Shown here: positions 44,657 to 52,700 of the stretch, one piece after another | Position numbering within the stretch: position 1 is the first letter of the stretch | Layout: each line of letters opens with the position of its first letter | Source of the DNA: Candidatus Uabimicrobium amorphum | GTDB lineage: Bacteria > Planctomycetota > Uabimicrobiia > Uabimicrobiales > Uabimicrobiaceae | Length of the DNA stretch: 64,000 bases | Direction: 5' to 3' | Assembly (NCBI RefSeq): GCF_009002475.1 | Contig: NZ_AP019860.1 | Location: 248,001-312,000 of the forward strand | Program-made: the position numbers and the translations under genes | The notes under the pieces: generated by a model | What the model was told of the DNA's origin: nothing | Seen by the model: the letters and a program-made list of their open reading frames with translations, nothing else | Databases searched by the model: none

Positions 44657-47158
44657 ATGACAAATCGTTGGATATTATTCGTAATCGTTGTAATGGTGTA
44701 TGTGAATGCCGGAGTTTTAACGTCCCTAACACCGGGGCATGAGAATTGTATGAAGGAAAAGTCACATGATGTGCGTGTTGAAGTCAATAATCAATTGACT
44801 TTAACACATGTTTCGCAAAATTTTCACAATACTTCCGCTGTGGATGTTGAGGCAGAGTATCGCTTTACATTACCACGCTATGCGAAAATATATGCGTTTG
44901 CTATGTGGGTGAATGGACGCAAAATGAATGGGCGCATAGTTGAAAAGCAACGTGGTCGTGAAATTTACGAGACAATAAAAAGCAAAAAACTAGACCCAGC
45001 CCTTCTCGAACAAGTGTCGGATACGTCATACAAGATACGTATTTTCCCTGTTGCTGCGGGAAAAGAGCAGAAAATAGAGTTTTCTTATTGGCAGGTACTT
45101 CCCTATAACTCTGGTATTGTTTCTTATGATTATCATATAGATGACGATATCAATCCCGGTCCGTTTTCTTTAGAAATGGACATTGTCTCGCAAATTTCGA
45201 TCTCCAATGTTCACAGTAAAAATCACGAAGTTGTGATAAAAAAAGAGGAACATAAAGCACGAATTACTTATCAGACGTCTAAAATGACTCCGGGAAAAAA
45301 TGTGCAATTGCTGTATGTGTTGGGCAAGAAAAAATTGGGCATCGATGTCTTTTGCCATCGCAATAAACAGGGGTATTTTGTGGCGTTTATCACACCGCCA
45401 GAAGAAAAAATGTCTGTCGTCCCTAAAGCGGTTACTTTTGTGGTCGATGTCTCGGGAAGCATGTCGGGAGATAAAATAGATCAGGCGAAAGAAGCGTTGG
45501 GATTTTGCGTGCGATTACTCAATAGTAGTGATGTGTTTAACATAGTGACTTTTGAAACATCTATAGAGGTTTTTTCTACACAATTACTTGCCGCTACTCC
45601 CGAAAACAAAGGCAAAGCGCGAAAATTTATTGATAGCATGCATGCAAGAGGCAGTACCGATTTGTGTGGAGGCTTAGTGAAAGCTTTGGAACAAAAAACA
45701 ACTGTGCCACACAATATCGTCATGCTTTCGGACGGTAGCCCTAGTATTGGGATTATAGATAACAAAAAAATCTTGCAGGAAATACAAACAAAAAGTGACG
45801 AATCTGTGCGTTTGTTCACTTTTGGCATAGGCAATGGCGCAAATGTGTTGTTGTTAGAAGAGCTGGCGTTAAAAAACAAAGGTGCTTTTTGTGCTGTTAG
45901 GGAATATGAAAATCTGGAATTGCCATTATCGTTGTTTTTTCGAAAAATCAATAATCCTGTTTTAACGGATCTCTTCATCGATTTGGCAGGCGCAAGTGAA
46001 ATATTCCCCAAAAACTACAATGATTTATTTCAAGGATCGCAAATCGTGATATGTGGGCGCTATGAAAATACAGGTCTGCGCAAAGTTTCTTTACGCGGAA
46101 ATAAAAAACAACAACAGGTCGAAATAGTGGAAGAGATAGATTTTGCGGAAAAAGTTGACTTTCCACTGATTGAACGTCTATGGCAAACAAAGAAAATGGA
46201 CTATTTACTTTACAACATACGTAAATCTGGAGAACATGCGGAAATAAAACAGGAAGTTATTGAGTTGTCAAAGAAGGCGCAGATTGTGACGCCGTACACG
46301 TCTTATTTAGTTCTCGAAAACGAGAAAGATTATGAGGATTGGGGAATTGAAAAACCACAGACGGACTACGAGGTTAAATTTGATGTCATGAAACAAGGGT
46401 ATTATCCCATGAAAAAAATGGCCCTTGCAAACAGTCGTGCGCCACGACAAATTTCTTTCGAAATGACAGATTATAAAACGGGAAGCCTGGTAGATGCCCA
46501 TGACGTGATCAATGCGAAAACGGGCCAGCGTGTTTCCTTTCGCGATACTTTTACTCCCGGTGAAGAAGTGACTTTTTTGATTAAATTTAAAAAATACAAA
46601 ACGGTAAAACGCACTATGCGCATTGCTCCAGGAAGTGGACCTTTTATTGCTGGTGTACCACTGATAGAATTGCAACCATTGGAGTATACTTCGCGCAAGT
46701 CCCAAATGACATTAGGTACCTTTACATATGACTATCGGTTTTTTGTCGACGGTGAGGAAATAGAGCCACATTTACTCAAAAAAGAAAAAGGCATCGGACG
46801 TTTTTACTATACTATAATGATTTTGCCAAAATCAAAGTTGTTTCGCGTTATGGCAGGATATAAATATCGCGAAATACCTTTGGCGCGTTTTCGTTCAGGT
46901 ATGAGTCTTGGACGACTGGACGAAATTGATATAGAGGCACTTATCACCCACCTCGAAAAAATCAAAGAGGTAAATGTTCGTTTGCAGGAATTACAAATGT
47001 TGGTAAAGTCATATCGTGATCGCAAGGCCTTACAAAAAAACACCACAGCAAGTTTAAATAAGCTCATTGAATATATCCGCAAACAAAATTTTCCACAGAA
47101 GGATGGCACCGTTTTGATGGAGGCGCTGCAAAATTTAGTGATCATAGATAACGAATAA
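44657..47158 (+). CDS. Secreted VIT + von Willebrand A domain protein
   Basis: An 833-residue protein with a signal peptide (about 1-19) and no other membrane segment. Residues 30-180 form a VIT domain (vault/inter-alpha-trypsin type; NGRKMNGRIVEKQRGREIYE). Residues about 258-430 form a vWA domain with a complete MIDAS: DVSGSMSGDK (D-x-S-x-S), a downstream Thr (RGSTDLCGG) and LSDGSPS. This combination is known from inter-alpha-trypsin inhibitor heavy chains and many bacterial surface proteins. The C-terminal 400 residues are beta-rich and unassigned. Metal-dependent protein binding outside the cytoplasm is the likely role. Ribosome-binding site AAGGAGA. It heads a run of exported plus-strand genes. 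Confidence 0.92.
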   Translation: MTNRWILFVIVVMVYVNAGVLTSLTPGHENCMKEKSHDVRVEVNNQLTLTHVSQNFHNTSAVDVEAEYRFTLPRYAKIYAFAMWVNGRKMNGRIVEKQRGREIYETIKSKKLDPALLEQVSDTSYKIRIFPVAAGKEQKIEFSYWQVLPYNSGIVSYDYHIDDDINPGPFSLEMDIVSQISISNVHSKNHEVVIKKEEHKARITYQTSKMTPGKNVQLLYVLGKKKLGIDVFCHRNKQGYFVAFITPPEEKMSVVPKAVTFVVDVSGSMSGDKIDQAKEALGFCVRLLNSSDVFNIVTFETSIEVFSTQLLAATPENKGKARKFIDSMHARGSTDLCGGLVKALEQKTTVPHNIVMLSDGSPSIGIIDNKKILQEIQTKSDESVRLFTFGIGNGANVLLLEELALKNKGAFCAVREYENLELPLSLFFRKINNPVLTDLFIDLAGASEIFPKNYNDLFQGSQIVICGRYENTGLRKVSLRGNKKQQQVEIVEEIDFAEKVDFPLIERLWQTKKMDYLLYNIRKSGEHAEIKQEVIELSKKAQIVTPYTSYLVLENEKDYEDWGIEKPQTDYEVKFDVMKQGYYPMKKMALANSRAPRQISFEMTDYKTGSLVDAHDVINAKTGQRVSFRDTFTPGEEVTFLIKFKKYKTVKRTMRIAPGSGPFIAGVPLIELQPLEYTSRKSQMTLGTFTYDYRFFVDGEEIEPHLLKKEKGIGRFYYTIMILPKSKLFRVMAGYKYREIPLARFRSGMSLGRLDEIDIEALITHLEKIKEVNVRLQELQMLVKSYRDRKALQKNTTASLNKLIEYIRKQNFPQKDGTVLMEALQNLVIIDNE

Positions 47159-47220
47159 AAGGAAATGATCGAGTACACGGAAATGGAAAAAATTAGCATG
47201 GAATCCCAGTCCGCTTTCGA

Positions 47221-47335
47221 GTAACGCAAGGATGTTTACGAAGTAGATTAATGCTTAAAAAAATCGGGCTCGGGCTCAGGAGCGGGCTCGGGCTCGGGTT
47301 CGAAAAATAGGTAACGCAAATATGTTTATAAAGTA
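47221..47335. repeat. Low-complexity GGGCTC tract between imperfect 25-bp direct repeats
   Basis: Two 25-bp sequences (GTAACGCAAGGATGTTTACG... at 47221 and GTAACGCAAATATGTTTATA... at 47311, 90 bp apart, about 4 differences) flank a GC-rich hexanucleotide-like tract (TCGGGCTCGGGCTC, 47264-47302). The tract is strikingly G-rich in AT-rich surroundings. Confidence 0.6.
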
Positions 47336-47417
47336 ATTTTTATTTAATTGATGATACTCCCTGCATCATGATATAAGTATATGGAAACTGAAATTGTTTT
47401 AAAGAAGGAAAAAATCG

Positions 47418-48803
47418 ATGTGTAGGAAAATGATTTTACTTGTTTTGAGTATATTTAGCGTTATCTATTGCGATGAAATTGTTGTGTGGCAGGCATTTTC
47501 GCAAAATGTTCACAACACCAATGTCGATGTGATTGTGGAGCCTTTTAACTTGCAAGGCCGCGTCACTGCTAGCAACAGTATTTCTAGTGTTGAGGTTGTT
47601 TTTTACCGTTATGAGGCACAAACGAGAAAGAACGCTTTGGATGTATACTTCAAAGAAAAGAATGATGCTATTTTTCAGGGAAAACTCACTTTCGAAGCAA
47701 ATGAGACCGACATACTGATCGTTGCTCACCTAGAAGGTGGAAAAAAACTAGAGAAAAAGATGTCCTTGGCGCCTTCAAGATTTATTACCAATACGGAATT
47801 TGAGGACTACGACAGTATAACGGCAAAAAAAATTCATCGCGACACCATAACCGATATGGCGTTTACGCGCAATAATCGTTATCTTATAAGTGGTGGCGAT
47901 GACAATTACACATATATTATGGATGCGAAAACGTTGAAAGTGGTGCGCAGTTTACGCGGTTATGTCGAAAGTCTTGCCATCACTCCCGACGATAAATACG
48001 TATTAACGGGTGGTAAAGACGGTAACATTCGCGTTTGGGAAATTAAAACGGGAAAAAGATTGAAGGTATTTCGTGCGCACAAAAATGCGGTGAATACCAT
48101 TGCAATTAGTAATAGTGGCAAGTATGCTATTAGTGGTAGCCTAAATTCACGTGTGGCACTTTGGGATCTTGCTACACACAAAAAGGTAATGGATTATCCC
48201 GACAGCAGTACAACACGCGAATACTTGAGCGCTATTTTTACTAGCGATGATCGCTACACCATTATCGGTGACTCCAGGAATAAGGCAACTATTTTTGATG
48301 CTACCGAGGGAACATACATAAAATCTGTTTCTGGTAGTGGCCCGATTACCTCACTTGCGATGACGCGTAACATGCGTCACTTGTATACAGGAGACACCAC
48401 CGGACGTGTAAAGTGGAGTCGCTCTTTATTGCAACCTCATGTGGATGACCCTTCGTGGCGTGAAGAGTACAATTTATTGTGGACGGCGTTTTTTCAGCGT
48501 GACCAGATTGAAATAGACGACTATAGCTCTTCTAAAGCGTACTATAAAATATACTACGGTCACCCTATACGCGGTTACAGCTCTCCTATTGTGTATATGA
48601 ACACCTCTGGGGATGGTAAATACGTTATGTATGTTGCCGAAGAAGGGGCTATACGAATTTCTGAGATAGAAACCGGCTTTAAACGCTATAGTACCGCTCT
48701 TTACAAGCATCACCGTGCATCGGCAGGAGCATTTTCTTTCGATGGAAAACTTGCCGCAATCGGAGAGCTAAACGGAAAGATCAACTTGTATGGATTGCCA
48801 TAA
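47418..48803 (+). CDS. Secreted WD40-repeat protein
   Basis: A 461-residue exported protein with a signal peptide (MILLVLSIFSVIYC, about 5-18). The start at 47418 has AAGGAA upstream. The first 115 residues form a beta-sandwich-like domain. From about 135 to 460 there are WD40 repeats, such as HRDTITDMAFTRNNRYLISGG, SLAITPDDKYVLTGGKDGNIRVWEIKTGK and HKNAVNTIAISNSGKYAISGS, giving one complete propeller (about 6-7 blades). It is probably a periplasmic or surface binding platform. It stands between the VIT-vWA gene and two small membrane-protein genes on the same strand. Confidence 0.88.
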   Translation: MCRKMILLVLSIFSVIYCDEIVVWQAFSQNVHNTNVDVIVEPFNLQGRVTASNSISSVEVVFYRYEAQTRKNALDVYFKEKNDAIFQGKLTFEANETDILIVAHLEGGKKLEKKMSLAPSRFITNTEFEDYDSITAKKIHRDTITDMAFTRNNRYLISGGDDNYTYIMDAKTLKVVRSLRGYVESLAITPDDKYVLTGGKDGNIRVWEIKTGKRLKVFRAHKNAVNTIAISNSGKYAISGSLNSRVALWDLATHKKVMDYPDSSTTREYLSAIFTSDDRYTIIGDSRNKATIFDATEGTYIKSVSGSGPITSLAMTRNMRHLYTGDTTGRVKWSRSLLQPHVDDPSWREEYNLLWTAFFQRDQIEIDDYSSSKAYYKIYYGHPIRGYSSPIVYMNTSGDGKYVMYVAEEGAIRISEIETGFKRYSTALYKHHRASAGAFSFDGKLAAIGELNGKINLYGLP

Positions 48804-48839
48804 GGGCAATCTGGAATTATAAATATCAAAGGAGAACAC

Positions 48840-49211
48840 ATGGCTCAAAACTATGAGTTCACGACGGAACAAGAAAAAATATTTGCAGATCTCGCAAAAA
48901 ATGTTCGCTTTGTCGGCATTTCTATTTTGACTATTATTGCGTTGAAAATTATAGGTTTTTTCTTTTATTTTTCTGCCGAACATACACTTCTCATTGTCGA
49001 TTTGTTGGTAATATTTATTATTGCTGTGTGCCACTTCTCTGCGGCGAAATCGCTACAAAAAGTTGTGGATACGGAAGGAAACGATATTGACCATTTCACA
49101 AATGCCATTAAGAACTTCAATCGTTTTTATTTCTTGTACTATTGGGCTTTTGTCATATTCATTTTGTCCACGGCATTTTCTTATTTGTTTAACCTAGGAG
49201 TGAAAGGATAG
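48840..49211 (+). CDS. Small three-helix membrane protein, paralogue of next gene
   Basis: A 123-residue protein with hydrophobic segments at about 28-48, 52-72 and 100-120. It begins with a polar stretch (NYEFTTEQEKIF). The pattern [NP]YEF..EQ..IF....RlGFVG ... VCHF.A..S......TEG.DI......A..N.....YY.. is shared with the next gene, so the two are tandem paralogues. The function is unknown. A good AAAGGAGA ribosome-binding site precedes the ATG. It follows the WD40 gene by 36 bp and precedes the paralogue by 3 bp, so all three are likely co-transcribed. Confidence 0.8.
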   Translation: MAQNYEFTTEQEKIFADLAKNVRFVGISILTIIALKIIGFFFYFSAEHTLLIVDLLVIFIIAVCHFSAAKSLQKVVDTEGNDIDHFTNAIKNFNRFYFLYYWAFVIFILSTAFSYLFNLGVKG

Positions 49212-49214
49212 GAC

Positions 49215-49757
49215 ATGGAAGAAAAAAACAAAGAGCAGGAAGAAGTACAAGACGAAGTAAAAAGTGATAGCGCCGAAGAACAAAGTGCTGAACAAGTTGA
49301 GGAACAAACCGAACAAGACGCACAAGACGCACAAGACGAAAGTGAAGAGCAAAAAGAAGAGGAAAGTGCCCCTACTACGCCATATGAATTCGGAAACGAA
49401 CAAAATATGATTTTCGAAGAGTTTGCGATGCGTCTTGGCTTTGTGGGAAAACTTGCGATCTTCACCGGAATAGTCGGTTTTATTCACTCTAGCATCTCTC
49501 TTTACTATCAAAATATACTCAACGGCGTTGCCTCCTTTCTCCTGATGGGTGTGTTATGTATGTATATCGGTGTCTGTCACTTAAAAGCGTCGCGATCTTT
49601 TCTCAATATTGTGACCACAGAAGGTGATGACATCTCTTTTGCGATGAAGGCGGTAAATAATTTACGACTTTACTATCGCGCTTTTTATGGAATTACTGTC
49701 GCGGGGATCATCGCGACGGCAGCATACACAGCCTATGTAATCATTAATCATTTGTAA
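49215..49757 (+). CDS. Membrane protein with acidic N-terminal extension, paralogue of previous gene
   Basis: A 180-residue protein. The first 55 residues are an extremely acidic Glu/Asp/Gln low-complexity tail (for example QVEEQTEQDAQDAQDESEEQ). The rest (about 55-180) repeats the small membrane protein upstream: PYEFGNEQNMIFEE, a helix at about 78-100, a second at 105-125, VCHLKASRSF...TTEGDDIS, and a third helix at 155-176. The acidic tail was probably added to a duplicated membrane unit. Its function is unknown; it may serve as a charged docking segment in the cytoplasm. Confidence 0.8.
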   Translation: MEEKNKEQEEVQDEVKSDSAEEQSAEQVEEQTEQDAQDAQDESEEQKEEESAPTTPYEFGNEQNMIFEEFAMRLGFVGKLAIFTGIVGFIHSSISLYYQNILNGVASFLLMGVLCMYIGVCHLKASRSFLNIVTTEGDDISFAMKAVNNLRLYYRAFYGITVAGIIATAAYTAYVIINHL

Positions 49758-49760
49758 GCA

Positions 49761-49788
49761 AAAAAGTGCCATGTATTTGGCGCTTTTT
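49761..49788 (+). terminator. Terminator after the membrane-protein pair
   Basis: AAAAAGTGCCA / TGGCGCTTTTT, a stem of 11 bp (one G-T pair) followed by a T-run. It is 3 bp after the stop and separates the pair from the next gene. Confidence 0.85.
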
Positions 49789-49820
49789 AAGTCTTTATTT
49801 TCAAAGAAAGTTAAAATCCA

Positions 49821-50912
49821 ATGAAACGTTATACTTTGTTGCTAATACTTTTGATAACTACTATGTATGCTCTTGAGATTTTTCCGCGACAGGTAGTGAT
49901 GTATCCCGATAGCAAATTGCAGTTTTGCGTATTTGACAAGCAAAACGGGGTCGTACATACACCACGCAATTTGAGATGGAGTGTTCAAAGAGGCTCGATT
50001 ACTGCGAGTGGTGAATATACCTCGCCACGCATTGCGGGAAAGTATCGCATTATTGTGATGGCAAATAACCAAAGAGCACAGGCCCTAGTCTATGTAAAAC
50101 TTCCAGGTAAAGATATTCCTCAAAGTATACAAATTATTGCTCCTAAGAAAAATATCTACGAAAAGCAACAAGTTCAATTACAAGCAACTGCTTACAATCA
50201 CCAAGGAAACGAGGTGCACTTTAGTCCTATGTGGCGGTGCAGTGGGGGAGGAACTATTTCAAGTAGTGGTGTGTTTTCTGCGACCCAGTCGGGGAAAGCC
50301 ACGATTCAAGTTCGCGATGCAAATTCTCCACTATCGGCGGTGTTGGAGTTGACTATTTACGCGAACAACATCAAACGTGTTGCCGTTTCTCCAAAATCTA
50401 CAACTGTTTTATTGGGGCAGAAGATGCGTTTTTTTGCACTGGCTTATGACGATAAGGGCAATGAAGTACCCTTTAAACCTCGATGGTATGTGGAAGGCCA
50501 AGGGAGTGTAAAACAAACAGGAGAATACACCGCAGGAAGTTATCGCGGAAATGCAAAAGTTTGGGCAAAAGATCCCGTAAGTGGCAAAAAAGGATACGCG
50601 ACACTTACTGTAGACAATAGCGGTAGTGGAGGAAGTGGAACGATTGAAATAGGTACTGCTCTCATTCACAACAGTTATACCTTGCGTATTGCTTATCAGG
50701 TATTGGGAATCAATATTCATCGAACAAAATTGTTTGCCATTCAACCAAGTGGTAGTAAGCAACTTTTAGCGGAGCAAACGTGCGACAATGGAAGAAATAT
50801 TGTATTTGAGAAACAATTTCCTTACCAGACGATTGCATTTGAAATTCAAGTTCTGGATAACTATAACCGTGTAGTTGGCACAGTGCGTCGTACCTTAGAG
50901 CAGTTGAAGTAG
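49821..50912 (+). CDS. Secreted protein with bacterial Ig-like (Big_2-type) repeats
   Basis: A 363-residue exported protein (signal peptide about 1-16). Three Ig-like units follow one another: about 20-95 (ITASGEYTSPRIAGKYRIIV), 100-180 (GTISSSGVFSATQSGKATIQV) and 188-265 (GSVKQTGEYTAGSYRGNAKVWA). Each has the 'W....G.i...G.y.a....G...v' pattern of bacterial Ig-like domains used in surface proteins. The final 95 residues (about 270-363) form an unassigned beta domain after a Gly/Ser linker (NSGSGGSG). It is likely a surface or periplasmic adhesion-type protein. The ribosome-binding site is weak (AAAGAAAG). Confidence 0.85.
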   Translation: MKRYTLLLILLITTMYALEIFPRQVVMYPDSKLQFCVFDKQNGVVHTPRNLRWSVQRGSITASGEYTSPRIAGKYRIIVMANNQRAQALVYVKLPGKDIPQSIQIIAPKKNIYEKQQVQLQATAYNHQGNEVHFSPMWRCSGGGTISSSGVFSATQSGKATIQVRDANSPLSAVLELTIYANNIKRVAVSPKSTTVLLGQKMRFFALAYDDKGNEVPFKPRWYVEGQGSVKQTGEYTAGSYRGNAKVWAKDPVSGKKGYATLTVDNSGSGGSGTIEIGTALIHNSYTLRIAYQVLGINIHRTKLFAIQPSGSKQLLAEQTCDNGRNIVFEKQFPYQTIAFEIQVLDNYNRVVGTVRRTLEQLK

Positions 50913-50923
50913 AGTTTATTCAT

Positions 50924-50951
50924 AAAGAGAGAGTGTTTCCACTCTCTCTTT
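50924..50951. terminator. Bidirectional terminator
   Basis: AAAGAGAGAGTG-TTTC-CACTCTCTCTTT, a 12-bp perfect stem between convergent genes, followed by TGTTGTTATATTTT on the plus strand. Confidence 0.8.
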
Positions 50952-50955
50952 GTTG

Positions 50956-51636
50956 TTATATTTTCTCTGCGAAAAAAGCATTTACCCATTTGCGCATAGA
51001 AAATAGGTGTTCCGCGTCTTGATAACTACTCATCGCGTCGTCGATGGTGGGCATATCGCCGATGACGTGGGCGATATGTTTCATCAATGCTTGTTGGTAT
51101 TTCGCTATATATTCGGGATGATGCTGCATACACAAAATATTGTCTGCGATACGATACATTTGTATGGGGACTTGTTGTCCACCTGCGATTAATGTTGCGT
51201 TTTCAGGGAGAACAACCACTTGGTCCTGATGGTTAAAAATAGCGTATATTTTTTGAGAATCAGGCTCCATCCACGCTTCGCGTTTTTGTATAAAAACTTC
51301 ACGACACCCTAAATTCCAGCCTACTTTTTCTACCTTTCCACCGAGCGATTGGGCAATGATTTGGTGGCCGAAACAAACGCCTAAAATTCGTTTGTCACTA
51401 TTGTGACGGATAAATTTTCGCAGGGCAATGACCCAGGGAGTGTCATCGTAAGCACTCGCAGCACTACCTGTCACTACATACAAGTCATAATGTTTTTCAG
51501 GATATTGTTGTGCACAAACATCAAAAAAAGTCACATGGTGCCCGTCAAAAAAATTACTGTAAAGTTGACTGATATCACATGCTTGTTTTTTGACAGGTTC
51601 ATGTGTTATTTCAGCTTTCAATATCGCAATATCCAT
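50956..51636 (-). CDS. Class I glutamine amidotransferase-like protein (stand-alone)
   Basis: A 226-residue class I (triad) amidotransferase. GVCFGHQ carries the nucleophilic Cys88, and the His-x-Glu pair appears in MQHHPEYI (about 172-179). It has no attached synthetase domain, so it resembles GuaA-N-like stand-alone hydrolases that act on gamma-glutamyl compounds or small amides. VTGSAASAYDDTPWV matches the usual 'GS..svyd...pWi' segment. The substrate is unknown. It begins 1 bp after the stop of the upstream cytochrome gene and has AAGGAA as ribosome-binding site, so the two are co-transcribed. Confidence 0.9.
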   Translation of the reverse strand: MDIAILKAEITHEPVKKQACDISQLYSNFFDGHHVTFFDVCAQQYPEKHYDLYVVTGSAASAYDDTPWVIALRKFIRHNSDKRILGVCFGHQIIAQSLGGKVEKVGWNLGCREVFIQKREAWMEPDSQKIYAIFNHQDQVVVLPENATLIAGGQQVPIQMYRIADNILCMQHHPEYIAKYQQALMKHIAHVIGDMPTIDDAMSSYQDAEHLFSMRKWVNAFFAEKI

Positions 51637-51637
51637 T

Positions 51638-52558
51638 TTATTCCTTCGGTAGTAGTGCGTCTAGCGACGATATTGATTCTATTTCGTAATTATCGATGAG
51701 TTTTCTAGTGGCATTGTGAATGTAGTCCGCTGCCTTGTATAGTTGTGCCTTGTTGTTGGGAGTAACTTTGACCTCGGAAAGAACTTTTAAAATAAATTCT
51801 GTCTCTTTTTTGTTGGTGGCCTTGTGTATATTCACCATTTCATCTGCACATTTTTTTAAACGCGCACGGGTTAACAGAAAAAAATTACGTTGTTTTTTAC
51901 TGTTGCCTAATGCTCTCAGATAGTGTTGCAATTCTAGACTTTGACCGACTATGTAAAATAGTCGTTTGCGTTGTGGGGAAGCGGGAATGTTAATTCCTTT
52001 TCCCGATGTAAAGTTGTGGCGCATCTTGCCTTGGGTTTCTACTACGAACTTGAAGTCTTCTTTTCCTATGGGGTGACGTCCGCGATCCACTAGTTTTTCG
52101 TCGTCTATAATGTGGCAACTGTAGCAATTGTTAGCGATACCGTATACATCACCGGGGTGAAACATACCCGCTTCGCCTGCTTTTTTACGACGCTCGGTTT
52201 TGTCAATATCAGCGATATTATGGATCATTACCCAGTCTTTTGCAGCTCCGTGGCATCTTTCGCATGCAATGGCACCTATTGTACGAATAAAAGATCCGCG
52301 AGGCTTTGCTGTATAGTGACAACGACGGCATGATTCTTGCTTTTTGGGACTACCACTTAATTTTAAACGTTTCATAATTTTTGCTGTTGTGGAACTGACA
52401 TGTAGTGAATCATACGTTTGATTATGTAGAGTTCCCGCCCATACACCATATTCTTTTTTATGACATATCTTACACTCTTCTTGTCCGATGATTTTTTCCA
52501 TATGTGCTTGCGCAAAACACACGGCAAAGAGTAGGTAAGCTGTGATGTAATACTTCAT
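51638..52558 (-). CDS. Tetraheme c-type cytochrome (c554-like), exported
   Basis: A 306-residue protein. I use the ATG at 52558 because GGAGGAACTC precedes it and the next residues are a signal peptide (MKYYITAYLLFAVCFAQA); an in-frame ATG 16 codons earlier gives a non-signal start. Four CxxCH haem-attachment sites are visible: 29-33 (CKICH), 77-81 (CRRCH), 99-103 (CERCH) and 145-149 (CYSCH). The spacing and the first motif's 'CH..EY..W....H' context recall cytochrome c554-type multihaem proteins. It probably carries electrons in the periplasm. The C-terminal half (150-306) is helical without further haem sites. It lies next to the amidotransferase and the ChaN-like gene. Confidence 0.9.
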   Translation of the reverse strand: MKYYITAYLLFAVCFAQAHMEKIIGQEECKICHKKEYGVWAGTLHNQTYDSLHVSSTTAKIMKRLKLSGSPKKQESCRRCHYTAKPRGSFIRTIGAIACERCHGAAKDWVMIHNIADIDKTERRKKAGEAGMFHPGDVYGIANNCYSCHIIDDEKLVDRGRHPIGKEDFKFVVETQGKMRHNFTSGKGINIPASPQRKRLFYIVGQSLELQHYLRALGNSKKQRNFFLLTRARLKKCADEMVNIHKATNKKETEFILKVLSEVKVTPNNKAQLYKAADYIHNATRKLIDNYEIESISSLDALLPKE

Positions 52559-52700
52559 TGAGTTCCTCCTTTGTGTGATAAGACCTTTAATTGAGTATAA
52601 AACCAAGTATTATTTGTAATTTTGTGGTTTTGTTTTGAGCTGAGTATTGCAAATTTATTCGTATTTAGATTGTGCTTGTTATTTTTAGCAGAGTCAACTT

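Noticed and set aside
45481..46011. A 176-codon frame on the minus strand
   Set aside because: It lies fully inside the vWA domain of the VIT-vWA gene and its translation resembles nothing.
52559..52606. Earlier ATG for the cytochrome gene
   Set aside because: It would place extra polar residues before a clear signal peptide; GGAGGA precedes the ATG at 52558.
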